This document shows positions 21,513-30,900 of a stretch of 37,846 nt of DNA, one piece after another. This DNA comes from Clostridia bacterium (GTDB taxonomy: Bacteria; Bacillota; Clostridia; Oscillospirales; Acutalibacteraceae): contig JAFTCX010000060.1 of NCBI GenBank assembly GCA_017454485.1, forward strand, positions 1 through 37,846. Direction: 5' to 3'. A program made the position numbers and the translations under genes. The notes below the pieces were generated by a model. It worked only from the letters and a program-made list of their open reading frames with translations, ran no database searches and was not told where the DNA came from. Within the stretch, counting starts at the first letter, position 1, and each line of letters starts with the position of its first letter.

Positions 21513-22469
21513 TTACATTCCCACGCGGCGCATATCTTGATGAAACCGACGCACCATCTGCGGCAGGTACCAATGAATGCGGCTGCCGGTGATGATATAG
21601 GTATAAACCTCATGGTAGAGGGCATAGAATGCGGTTTTTAAGTCGCAGTTCTTTGAAACGGGGTATTTTCGCTTATATGTCTCATAGAGCCCAAACAGGT
21701 TTCCGGTCAGGTTGCGCATCTGGAACAGCTCATATTCCGGATCCGCCCACTTGCTCTCAAGCGGGTCAATGATTGCCGTCACGTTCAGTTTTTTGTCGGA
21801 CATGATATTCATCACATTCAGATCGCCGTGGATAAGGCATGCATGTTCCACCGGTTCTTCAAAGATGGCATCAAAGCTTTTCATGCCGCGCTCCATCGCC
21901 CTCAGCGCATAGCCCTCAAGCGTGCCCGCCTTTTTCATCCTGCGGGCTTCCTCCAGCACTTCAAGAGCAAAGGGTCTGTAAAAATCAAGCCAGTTGTCAT
22001 AAACGGCGTCACCTATCAGTCCGAATTTGTCATTTGTCTGCGTGTGCCAACGGTGAACAGCGGTCGTCACCTCGTCGGCGAAACGTGCCTTTGCCTGCTT
22101 TGAGCAAAGGAGCTTGCTGAAATCCGTAAAGCAATTGGTGCCTTCCACCTTTTCCATACAAAGAAAGTCCATTGGGATTTCTTTTGTTTCGAAAAAAGTG
22201 AAATACACCTTCGGCACCTTTATCACGCTGTTCCTCGCCAGCATTTGCAGTTCGGACGCCTCACGTACGCACAGTTCTCCGCAGCGAAAGCCCTTCATGA
22301 TGACCGTAGCCGGCAAATGATCGATCGTTGCCGCATACACAAATCCGAAGGAACCGCCGCCGATAAAACAAATCTCCTTCACCGCGCAGGACCATTCCCG
22401 TTCCAACACGGTTTTTGCATAATGTTGCGCTTCTTTTGCAGAAACAGGGCGCTTGTTTTTTTGCTCCAT
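21513..22469 (-). CDS. APH-family small-molecule kinase
   Basis: The 318-aa product has the aminoglycoside-phosphotransferase/choline-kinase fold. The N-terminal lobe has a Gly-rich loop (FIGGGSFGFVY, ~35-45) and Lys in VIMKGF. The catalytic loop is LIHGDLNVMNIM (~residue 214) with the usual HGDxxxxN, and the metal-binding Asp is in AIIDPLESKWADPEYELF. The substrate is not evident; aminoglycosides, macrolides, choline and fructosamine are all handled by this fold. GAGGTG lies about 8 bases upstream of ATG 22469. It heads a probable three-gene operon with the MATE exporter and the PNPOx protein. Confidence 0.88.
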   Translation of the reverse strand: MEQKNKRPVSAKEAQHYAKTVLEREWSCAVKEICFIGGGSFGFVYAATIDHLPATVIMKGFRCGELCVREASELQMLARNSVIKVPKVYFTFFETKEIPMDFLCMEKVEGTNCFTDFSKLLCSKQAKARFADEVTTAVHRWHTQTNDKFGLIGDAVYDNWLDFYRPFALEVLEEARRMKKAGTLEGYALRAMERGMKSFDAIFEEPVEHACLIHGDLNVMNIMSDKKLNVTAIIDPLESKWADPEYELFQMRNLTGNLFGLYETYKRKYPVSKNCDLKTAFYALYHEVYTYIITGSRIHWYLPQMVRRFHQDMRRVGM

Positions 22470-22518
22470 CCCAAGACACCTCTTCGTTCCGATCTCTCGT
22501 TTACTTTATCCTTTTTCT

Positions 22519-22547
22519 ATTATATTCAGAACGTGTAGATTTTTCAA
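22519..22547 (-). promoter_or_regulatory. Sigma-A promoter of the kinase-MATE-PNPOx operon
   Basis: On the minus strand TTGAAA (22542-22547), 17 bases, perfect TATAAT (22519-22524), 50 bases before the kinase start. Confidence 0.8.
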
Positions 22548-22615
22548 TCCTCAAATGCGAAAAAGTGCAGGCGTCTGCGCTGCCCGAAGAGGCGTGCAGA
22601 TTTTTTTATTCTTAA

Positions 22616-22652
22616 GACAAAAACGCTCACCGCATGACAAATGCGATAAGCG
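22616..22652 (-). terminator. Terminator of the tRNA operon
   Basis: On the minus strand a 12-bp stem (22641-22652 with 22624-22635, two wobbles), loop TTGTC, followed by five T, just 3' of tRNA-Gly. Confidence 0.85.
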
Positions 22653-22658
22653 CTTTTA

Positions 22659-22734
22659 TGGAGCGGATGACGGGGCTCGAACCCGCTACCTCCACCTTGG
22701 CAAGGTGGCGCTCTACCAGATGAGCTACATCCGC
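22659..22734 (-). tRNA. tRNA-Gly (GCC)
   Basis: A full cloverleaf on the minus strand: acceptor GCGGATG/CATCCGC, D-arm GCTC..GAGC, anticodon loop CTTGCCAAG with anticodon GCC, T-loop GGTTCGAGCCC, discriminator T and an encoded CCA (22659-22661). Last of four tRNAs. Confidence 0.97.
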
Positions 22735-22737
22735 AAA

Positions 22738-22813
22738 TGGTGCTTCCGGTCGGAATCGAACCAACGACACGTGGATTTTCAGTCCACTGCTCTACCAACT
22801 GAGCTACAGAAGC
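22738..22813 (-). tRNA. tRNA-Phe (GAA)
   Basis: Full cloverleaf: acceptor GCTTCTG/CGGAAGC (one wobble), anticodon loop CTGAAAATC with anticodon GAA, T-loop GGTTCGATTCC, discriminator A and encoded CCA (22738-22740). Confidence 0.97.
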
Positions 22814-22819
22814 GTAAAA

Positions 22820-22896
22820 TGGCGACCCGGAACGGGCTCGAACCGTCGACCTCTAGCGTGACAGGCTAGCGTTCTAACCAACTGAACTACCGGGCC
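22820..22896 (-). tRNA. tRNA-Asp (GTC)
   Basis: Full cloverleaf: acceptor GGCCCGG/CCGGGTC (one wobble), anticodon loop CTGTCACG with anticodon GTC, T-loop GGTTCGAGCCC, discriminator G and encoded CCA (22820-22822). Confidence 0.97.
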
Positions 22897-22902
22897 ATTT
22901 TC

Positions 22903-22978
22903 TGGTGGGAACAACAGGGCTCGAACCTGTGACCCTCTGCTTGTAAGGCAGATGCTCTCCCAGCTGAGCTATGCTCCC
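22903..22978 (-). tRNA. tRNA-Val (TAC)
   Basis: Full cloverleaf: acceptor GGGAGCA/TGTTCCC (one wobble), anticodon loop CTTACAAG with anticodon TAC, T-loop GGTTCGAGCCC, discriminator A and encoded CCA (22903-22905). First of the four co-transcribed tRNAs. Confidence 0.97.
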
Positions 22979-23010
22979 ACATCCTGCCGCTTTCTCGCGG
23001 CGACTCATAT

Positions 23011-23039
23011 ACTATATACGAAAAATGTGCGTTTGTCAA
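23011..23039 (-). promoter_or_regulatory. Sigma-A promoter of the tRNA operon
   Basis: On the minus strand perfect TTGACA (23034-23039), 17 bases, TATAGT (23011-23016), 33 bases before tRNA-Val. Confidence 0.85.
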
Positions 23040-23098
23040 GCATTTTTCAAAACTTTTTTCAAGTTTTTTTTGCAATGCGGCAACAGAACAAAAAACGG

Positions 23099-24022
23099 TC
23101 AGCTTTCCAAAAGGTCCTCCAGCACGGCGGCAATATCCGCGTCGATGCAGATCGAACGCTCCCGCAGCACCTCGGGCGTGTGCGCTTCGCCGCGATTGAT
23201 GCACGCGTAAGTCGCGTCCGCCCTTTGCGCGGTCATCTCCCAAAACGGGAACTTGATGATGCCCGGCGTGTTGCCGCCGACGCCAAGCTCCAAAAGCAGG
23301 AGCTTTCTCGTATGGCTGCGCAAAAACGCTGTGTAGCGCGCTGCTGCCGCGTGCCAGCCGTCATCCTCCACGAATTTGTCATCCGTGCGCAGATTCATCA
23401 CCATCGGCTTTCCGCAAACCGGACAGACCGGGTGCAGCGCCGCAGGCACCGACATGCGCGGCAGACCGGCTTCCGGCCGCAGGAGTTCGCCGTCTGTGCC
23501 GATGGTAAACCCTTGCGCGGTGACCATCTCGCGCACAGTCTGCGCGTTGTCGTAGGTGCGCGCATGGCACGGCTCGCTGCACTGAAACAGCCCGTAGTCG
23601 CCCTGGGTGTAAAACAGCCGCGATTTTTCAAAGCCCGCCTTCTGAAAGCAGTGATCCACATTCGTGGCCAGCACAAAATAATCCTTGTCCTTCACGCAGG
23701 AAAGCAGCATTTCATACACCGGCTTCGGCGCGTTCATGTAGCGGTTGATCCAAATATTCCGGCTCCAATACGCCCAGAATTCCTCCTTTTCGGGATAGGG
23801 ATAAAAGCCGCCGGAATACATATCCGAAAAGCCGTACTGCGCCGCAAAATCTGAAAAATAGGCTGCAAAGCGCTTGCCGCTGTAAAGAAATCCGGCAGCG
23901 GTGGAAAGTCCGGCACCCGCGCCGATGACGATGGTCTCGGCGTCAGAAAGCGCGCGTTTGAGCGCTTCGATGTTCTGTAAGTATGTGCCGGTATAGTCTG
24001 TCATCTTCATCCTTGAATACAT
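23099..24022 (-). CDS. sirTM: Class M sirtuin (SirTM), ADP-ribosyltransferase type
   Basis: The 307-aa product is a sirtuin: the NAD-binding GAGAGLS is at residues 34-40, TNVDHCF at 120-126 and a zinc knuckle uses C148, C152, C200 and C203. Where deacylase sirtuins have the catalytic His (HG), this protein has Gln140 (YTQGDYG). That replacement, together with Asn121, is the mark of class M sirtuins, which ADP-ribosylate proteins rather than deacetylate them. The next gene upstream is a zinc macrodomain hydrolase, the usual partner. ATG 24022 has AAGGTG 7 bases upstream; ATG 24004 with AAGGA is also possible. Either way the gene overlaps the macrodomain gene by 60-80 bases, so they are coupled. 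No GcvH-L or LplA2 gene is present. Confidence 0.88.
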   Translation of the reverse strand: MYSRMKMTDYTGTYLQNIEALKRALSDAETIVIGAGAGLSTAAGFLYSGKRFAAYFSDFAAQYGFSDMYSGGFYPYPEKEEFWAYWSRNIWINRYMNAPKPVYEMLLSCVKDKDYFVLATNVDHCFQKAGFEKSRLFYTQGDYGLFQCSEPCHARTYDNAQTVREMVTAQGFTIGTDGELLRPEAGLPRMSVPAALHPVCPVCGKPMVMNLRTDDKFVEDDGWHAAAARYTAFLRSHTRKLLLLELGVGGNTPGIIKFPFWEMTAQRADATYACINRGEAHTPEVLRERSICIDADIAAVLEDLLES

Positions 24023-24746
24023 TGAATATCACCTTGATTTTGCTGTATGTTTTTTCTTTATATGCCTTTACCGTCCGCACGGCGATCTCGGCGGCTTCCT
24101 GCTGCGGGAAACCGAATACACCGGTCGATATGCAGCAAAAGGCGATGCTTTCGCACCCGTGCGCTTCGGCAAGTGACAAGCACGAACGATAGCACGACGC
24201 AAGCAGACGGCAGTGTTCATCGGTCAGTTTGCCGGAAACGATCGGTCCGACGGTGTGCAGCACATACTTGCACGGCAGGTTGAATCCCGGTGTAATCTTC
24301 GCCTGTCCGGTCGGCTCCGCGTAGCCCTGCTTTTGCATAAGCACATCACAGGCGTTGCGCAGTGCAAGCCCGGCAAAGGTATGAATGCAGTTGTCGATGC
24401 AGTTGTGAAGCGGCTGAAAGCAGCCCAGAAGCGCGCTGTTGGCGGCGTTGACGATGGCGTCGCATTCCAGCGTTGTGATATCGCCCTGCCAAAGATAAAG
24501 CTCGCCGTCAAGCGGTGTGAGCCGGTCAAGAGTCGTAACGCCTTTTGCGGCGATCTCCTGCTGCAGATATGCGCGTTCGATTTCGAGATATTGCGCGTCC
24601 AGCGGCAAAGGCTGACGCACATTCATCAGCGCGCGCAGCAGATCCTTTTGTCCCTGTGTATCCGCCGGAATTTGCAGTCGGTCACCGTCCGGCCGTTCGC
24701 AAAGCAGCGCACGGATCAAAAACAGCCGACGTTCCTCCTGTGTCAT
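23943..24746 (-). CDS. Zinc-dependent macrodomain ADP-ribosylhydrolase
   Basis: The 267-aa product has an N-terminal helical part (1-75) and a macrodomain (~80-255) of the zinc-containing type paired with SirTM. Motifs: GDITTLECDAIVNAAN (88-103), the zinc site region GCFQPLHNCIDN with C109, H114 and C116, and the phosphate loop ISTGVFGFP (206-214). These enzymes remove ADP-ribose from proteins modified by the partner sirtuin. ATG 24746 is preferred because AAGGGG lies 6-7 bases upstream; the ATG at 24764 has no RBS. It is first in a two-gene operon and the sirtuin starts inside its 3' end. Confidence 0.9.
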   Translation of the reverse strand: MTQEERRLFLIRALLCERPDGDRLQIPADTQGQKDLLRALMNVRQPLPLDAQYLEIERAYLQQEIAAKGVTTLDRLTPLDGELYLWQGDITTLECDAIVNAANSALLGCFQPLHNCIDNCIHTFAGLALRNACDVLMQKQGYAEPTGQAKITPGFNLPCKYVLHTVGPIVSGKLTDEHCRLLASCYRSCLSLAEAHGCESIAFCCISTGVFGFPQQEAAEIAVRTVKAYKEKTYSKIKVIFNVFKDEDDRLYRHILTEHRSAQTRAF

Positions 24747-24777
24747 TTCTTCCCCTTCTTTCATTTTTTCTTATTAT

Positions 24778-24849
24778 GTACCCGCTGATTCACTCGGCAT
24801 ATGAAAATTTACCGCCAAGGTTTGCATATTCGAGTTAATCAGTGGGTAC
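24778..24849. repeat. 72-bp imperfect palindrome upstream of the macrodomain gene
   Basis: GTACCCGCTGATT (24778-24790) and AATCAGTGGGTAC (24837-24849) pair with one mismatch. Inside them ACTCG..ATATG and CATATTCGAGT continue the pairing with small bulges, leaving a loop of about 20 bases. It lies 32 bases before the macrodomain start. It may be an operator, a mobile palindrome relic or a structured leader. Confidence 0.6.
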
Positions 24850-24898
24850 TTAAAGCATATTTCGCTTTGCACCGCAATACAAGATTTCGCCCTGCACT

Positions 24899-24930
24899 AT
24901 CAAAGGGCGGCTTCATTTTGAAAACCGCCC
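24899..24930 (-). terminator. Hairpin after the giant secreted protein gene
   Basis: AAGGGCGG pairs perfectly with CCGCCCTT around a short A/T-rich loop, 10-40 bases beyond the stop at 24940. On the minus strand only three T follow, so it is a weak terminator at best. Confidence 0.5.
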
Positions 24931-24939
24931 TTGGGGTAC

Positions 24940-27900
24940 TTATTTATGGAACAGTTGATAGAAGAACCGGAAAATCTTCACCAGCAGCTCATAGATCTGC
25001 TTGAAGAAGCGGATCAGACCGTTGCCGGCGAGGCCCTTGGAGCCGATGATGTCGCCGATGTTATCATCTGCGGCTTTGATCAGCGTTTGCAGCACCGCGC
25101 GGGCAATGTCGTTGTCAATCGTGGTCAGGTGATCAACAACCTCCTTGAGTTCCCCGTTCACATGGTCATACGCCTCCACGCCGCTGCCGGACGCCTGCGA
25201 AGCGCCATAGACGGTGTAGTAGATGCTGAGCATGGCCACTTCAAAGGAGCCGAGCGAACCCATGTAGCCCGCAAGCAGATACAGGAAGGACGCAACCGCC
25301 GCAGCGCCGACGCCGTGGATCTCCGCCTTGGATTGGATGAGTGCCATCAGCGCGTCAACATTGCCGTCCACGGCCAGGAATTTCAGCACAATGCGCATGA
25401 TGATGGAGAACAGATCGCCCAGGCAGTACTTGTCAATCGTCTTATCCAAAACCATGGTATAGGCCGTTTTGCCGGTCAGGGAGTTGAACGGACGCACATA
25501 GCCGTGGGTCAGCTCGTTGACCGCAAGCGCCGCAATGGAGGTGAATTTAAACGGCAGACCGAGACCGGCCAGGAAGTTGTTGATTGCCGCGAGTGCAACG
25601 CTGAACAGCAGACGGAAGTCGATATCCTCCAGCCCGTCCACAGCCTTCCAGGTGCCGCCGCACTGCTGATAGATCTCCTTCACGTCGTCTTCCGTGACGC
25701 CGATCAGCGTATACAGCTTTTCTTTGACGAGCTTTTCCAGATTCAGCGTGCGATACAAATCGAAGCCCTGCTCGTCATACACAAGCTGGCTGATCTGCTC
25801 CTTCATCGGCTCGGCAGCGTTGGCCATGATGAGTACGCTGTGAATCAGATTCTTCACCACAGTGTCGATGCCGTTGCTGTTGATGAAGTAGACGATGGAC
25901 GGCACCAGCTCCAGAAGCTGCGTCGCTGTGGAATCCATCAGCTTTTGCAGCATGGCAACCAGCGGATGTACAACACCCTCCACGGCAAAGCTGACGTCGT
26001 TCTTCACGTTTGCGGTGTAGACCGCCGGATCGCAGATATCGCCGTCGCGCAGATTCTGCGTCAGATTCTTCGGACTGCCGTCAATGTTCAGCGCCTCAAA
26101 CAGCGGCACAAGCGCATATTTGTAGCCTTCCGCGCCGGGCAGTGTAAGCTGGATGGGTTCGGTGTTTTTGCCGAGTCCGTCACCTTCGGCGAGCATCGTG
26201 TAATCGCTCTCGGCGAGCATCCACGCCATGGCAGGCGCCACCGGCGACAGCAGCTCAACGAGCGCTTTTTCAAACACCGCGCCGTTGGCGTCCACTGCGG
26301 CTTCCGTAATGTCATCGGAGAAGCCCCAGTCTCTGCCGTTTTCATAGATACCGCCCTTAGCGTAAGCATCCCACGCGTGCAGGTCCACGCCGACCAGACG
26401 CTGAATGAAGCCTGCGATCGCGCCGTCGGGATCGTATTTGTCGAGCAGCGGCTTGATTTCGCCGAGCAGACCGGTCAGTCGGTTCATCATGTCGTTGGAG
26501 AACAGCAGTCCGCCGATGAGCGCGTGCATCAGCGAGCGCAGATCGGTGATCTTGATGCCGCCGATTTCAAGGCCGAGCAGATACAGCATATCGTTGACGA
26601 ACGATTCAAAGTTTTCCACCAGCTCCGCCGCCATCTTGCGTGTCCAGAGCTTGCCGGCATAGGGATCGACGTCAAACAGCTTGGAGAGCGTCAGCGCGGA
26701 AACGAGGTGATCGGTGTCGCTGTATTCCGTGAACAGCCAGGAGGGATCCTGATAGTCGAACTTGAAGTCCTTCAGGTTCAGCACATTGATCAGCGTCCGG
26801 CGAACGTTTTCACCGAGCAGCGCATCCCAGAATCTGGTGTTGTCGGGATCCTCCAGCAGATCGAGCGCAAGGCTTGCAAGGATTGTGAGCGTCGCCGCCT
26901 TGTCCTGACTGTTGATATAGGTCATACGGTAGGTGTCGAAATCGCAGACGGACGCTGTGTTGTAATAGATCTTACCGACGGTGAAGTTGTCAAGCAGGCA
27001 CTTTGCAAAGTCGCTCAGATGCAGCACACACGGATCAAACTGTCCGTTCTTGGACTGCGGGATGAAGATCAGCGAGAGCACTTCGGACAGCGAAACGGTT
27101 TCCAGGTTCACATCCAGACCGGTGAACCGCTTGATCATGCCGGTCAGCGTCAAGCGCTCGTCGCCCGTCTTTCCGGCGTAGTCGTTATAGAAATCAAGGA
27201 TTGCCGTGATCTGTGCGATCATGTTCTGCAGCGACACGCCGAGCGCGTTGGAGTTGACAAAATAGAGCAGATCGGGCACGATGCCGAGCACGCCGTCGAT
27301 CACCTGTTTGCCGTCGCCGGAGGTCAGCAGCGCCGTGATGCGACCCACCACGCTTGAGAGCAGGTCGTGCATCAGCCCTTCGATGTCATACACACCGTCT
27401 TTGGTATAATCGCTTGCCGGTTTCAGATTTTCGCAGCCGATCGCCTCCAGCAGCGGCAGCAGAATGTAGCGGTAGCTTTCGATGCCCGTAACGTTGACAA
27501 GGTCGTCGCGGCGGGCTCTGCGCTCTGTGACGCCGGTGGCGTTGAACAAACTCAGATTCTTGCCGAGCAGCGCGAACGCAAGCAGCGGATGCAGCGGCTT
27601 AGTCAGTGTATAGAGGATATCCGCAAGGTTTGAAAGGTTTTCCTTGATCGCCGGACGGGTCAAACCGGTCGGCATACCATTGTCATTATAATAGATGAAG
27701 GTGTCGCCGTCTTTGACGGTGCGGCCGGGGTCAATATTATATTCTGCCAGCCGAATGCCGATCACGGTCGCCGCCTTATCCAGCGCCGTCTGATACTGCG
27801 CAAGCTTGGCGCTGACCTTATGGATGATGTCCAGCGCGTCTTCGGGATGCCATCTGTTGATGTGCTTTGCGATTTCAAAGAACGCCGGGTTGTCTCTGCC

Positions 27901-30900
27901 GCACATAAAGTCGCCGAGCAGGGCGAGCAGCTTTTCGATCGTCTCGTCCGTGAACAGACCGTTGACGGCCTCCATCGCAAAGGAGCCGAGCGTGAAGCTG
28001 TCTTTGTCGGACCGGATGTCGAGCAGGTCGAGCAGCAAATTGCCAAGCAGCTTGCCGTCGCCGGCGTCGATGTTCAGCGCGTTGGTCAGCATATCGTCCA
28101 TACGCTCCGCGAGCCAGACCGCAGTATCTTCATCCCAGTCGGTCATCGTATAGCTGTCGAGGTATTTGCCGAAGTCCTTCTGTGCCGACAGCGTGCGCTT
28201 TGCGGCAACGGGGACAAAGCCGTCTTGCTGAATCTGCGCCAGCAGCGCGGCCTTTTCAGCCGCCGTGGCATTTTCGCCGAGAATGTAGGCCCAGTTGAAA
28301 TCGGTACGGTAGGTTGCGGTCAGACCGTTCATCAGCTCAACCAACGTCTTGACTACACCCTTCAGAGAAAGCATCCGATCGAGCACAGCGTCGATGACGT
28401 CTGCGTTGTTATGGTACATCAGCACTTCCATGCCCATGCTCGCCATGACAGTCAGCGCATCGCTGCCGTTGACGTTCAGACGGTATGCAGTGCGGCGTTC
28501 GCCGTCGGCGTCAACCGCCTTGGATTGATACTCTTCGCGCAGCACGGCAAGATCGGTGATTGCCGCAAAATACGGCTGCTTCACATCCAGGTAAAGGCGT
28601 TTGCCGTCTTTGGTCGGCACAGACGCGATCACACTGAGCACGGAAAGCAGACGGTTCACCGTCAGGTTCTTCAGCGAAAGCTCTGCGCCTTGCGATGCGA
28701 GCACCTGCTGCATCTCTTTGGCGCTGTTGTATTTACCAATCGTATAGGTGAAGCGGCAAAGCAGCGTGTTCACCAGCTTGTCGAGATCGATATTGAGGAT
28801 CGGGCGCAAGGTATCGAGCATCACCCACAGCGGATGCAGGAAATTCTTTGTCAGCGTTGAAACGCCTTCACCGGAAAGCGCATACATCACCTGCGCGGCC
28901 ATCTCCAGCAGATCGGCGAGGACGGTGGGCGACTCAAAGATCTCGAACAGATGATCCAGGATCATGTTGAGCAAATGCAGCAAACCGGCAGAGGTGTCGC
29001 CGATGGCTTTGAATTCTTCGGCAGAGGGCGCATCGATGCCCATGGCTTCCAGCAGCGGCAGCAGACAGTCGTTATAGCCGTCGTTGCCCTTGATGGTGAC
29101 AAGCTGACCGGCAGGCTGACCGTCTCTTGTGTATTTCATCACTTTGAAGTCGTCGCCGGTGAACAGCATGGAAAACAGCGGCCGTGCCGGTGCGAGCAAC
29201 ACGCCCAGCGCGTTCAGAATATCGGTATAAGTGGAAACCTTCTTGCCGTCGAGCTTCCATTCGACAATCGGATCGCCGTTTTCGGCCGTGCCGGTGCGTG
29301 TGCCTTCCAACCGCGGGAAGGCTTTGGTTTGCGGCGCTGCGGCTAAGGAATCAAACAGATAGGCAAAATCGTTTGTCCAGCCGGAGATGTCGATGCCGGT
29401 GGCGTCCTTTACAAGATCGGCCGGAAGTGCAAGCGTTTCGTCATAAACGCCGCTGAGCAGCTCCACGAGCAGCGTCAGATACGCCGGTTCGTTCAAATAT
29501 TTTTCCAGCAGCGGGCGCGCAAATTCACGCAGCGTTTCAATCTTTTCCGTGGACGGATTCAGGTCATACGGAATCTCCTGCAGCAGCGCGTCAAGGAAAT
29601 CGTCGAGATCGTCGGTCACAAAGGTGGCCATCTCCGTTGTCCAGTTGTTATCATATTCCAGATACGGGATCTTGCCGCCGTTGTCGGCGATGTCCTGCTT
29701 CGTCGTGTCGGGTGCGTCCGGATAGGTCAGCGTATCCGCGTAAGTGTTCTTCGGCACAAGCATTTCACTCATAACCACAAGCAGATTGTCCGTCGTCAGG
29801 CTGGAAAGGAGCTTGTCAAGGTCGAGATTGCCGTTGTCATCGCAGGCGTTTTTCAAAAGATCAGACGCCTGCAAGCCGAGAACATCCGTGCCCTCCTGCG
29901 TAATCTTTGCGAGCGCAGCCTTCACGTCGTTATAGTCCAGCCCGAGCAATTTCAAAATGCCCGTGACCGCGCGCTTGTCGGTCAGCACGCCGGAGATCAG
30001 CTTTACGCAGAAATAGAACACATCGGAGATATCCGCGTTCACATGATAGTACTCGCCGGTTCTCAGGCTGTTCCAGTGCTTTCTGTAGTTGCCGTCACGA
30101 ATGGAATTTTCCTTCTTTTTGAGTTGGCCAAGGGAGGACAGCTCGTCGAGCGCATTTTCGTTCAGCAGGTTTCTATCCAGCAGATAAACCTCGTTGCCAT
30201 CCGCGTCGGTGAGATTCTCAAGGAACCACTGAACGACCGAAGAGAGCTTATTCGGATCAAAGCCGAGCGCATCGGGCGTGAAGAATTTTGCCAGCAGCTC
30301 GGAGAAGTTCAAATCGGCAACCAACTGTGCCGTGTCGATTTCCACATCCTTCGGCCAGTTGAAATCCGTGGCTCCCGGCTTGAGCCCAAAATCGAGCAGG
30401 CCGACAACTTTTTCCAGCAGCGGACCAACCTCCGGCAGCACAACATCGCTCATGAGGCTGTTCACCGGCTTTGAAAGGTTCACAATGTTGAACCGCGCAA
30501 GCAGGTTGATGTCGATCAGGCTTAAAAAGCCCATCAGCATGGCGGCAAGCGGCTGGAACATCATATAAGCAATGCTCGTTGTGACAAGCTGGACATATTT
30601 GACAGGATTGAGCCAGTCATACCAGTGCTTCATGATCTGATTTTCAATGATATCACCCAGACCGCTGAAGAAGCTTGATGCGGAATTCGTATTGAAGGAG
30701 GTGGAGATAAACAGAGAATAGGAGCTGTTCAGATCCAGCAGCTCTGTCAGCTTGCCGTTTTGCATCATGAGCGTCAAATTCGGCAAAATGGAAAGCAGCT
30801 TTTCGATCGGATGCGTTGCAAACTGCTTGAGCAGCGTCATCAGCGGATCCATAAGCGCATCCACCGCCACGCGCGCGTTCGCAGCGGCGTCTTGGGAGGT

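Noticed and set aside
22544-22798. 84-codon minus-strand frame
   Set aside because: It covers parts of two tRNA genes and the terminator, so it cannot be a real protein gene.
24931-27357. 808-codon open frame on the plus strand
   Set aside because: It lies wholly antisense to the giant secreted protein gene, lacks an RBS and has no recognisable protein features; it results from codon bias in the real gene.
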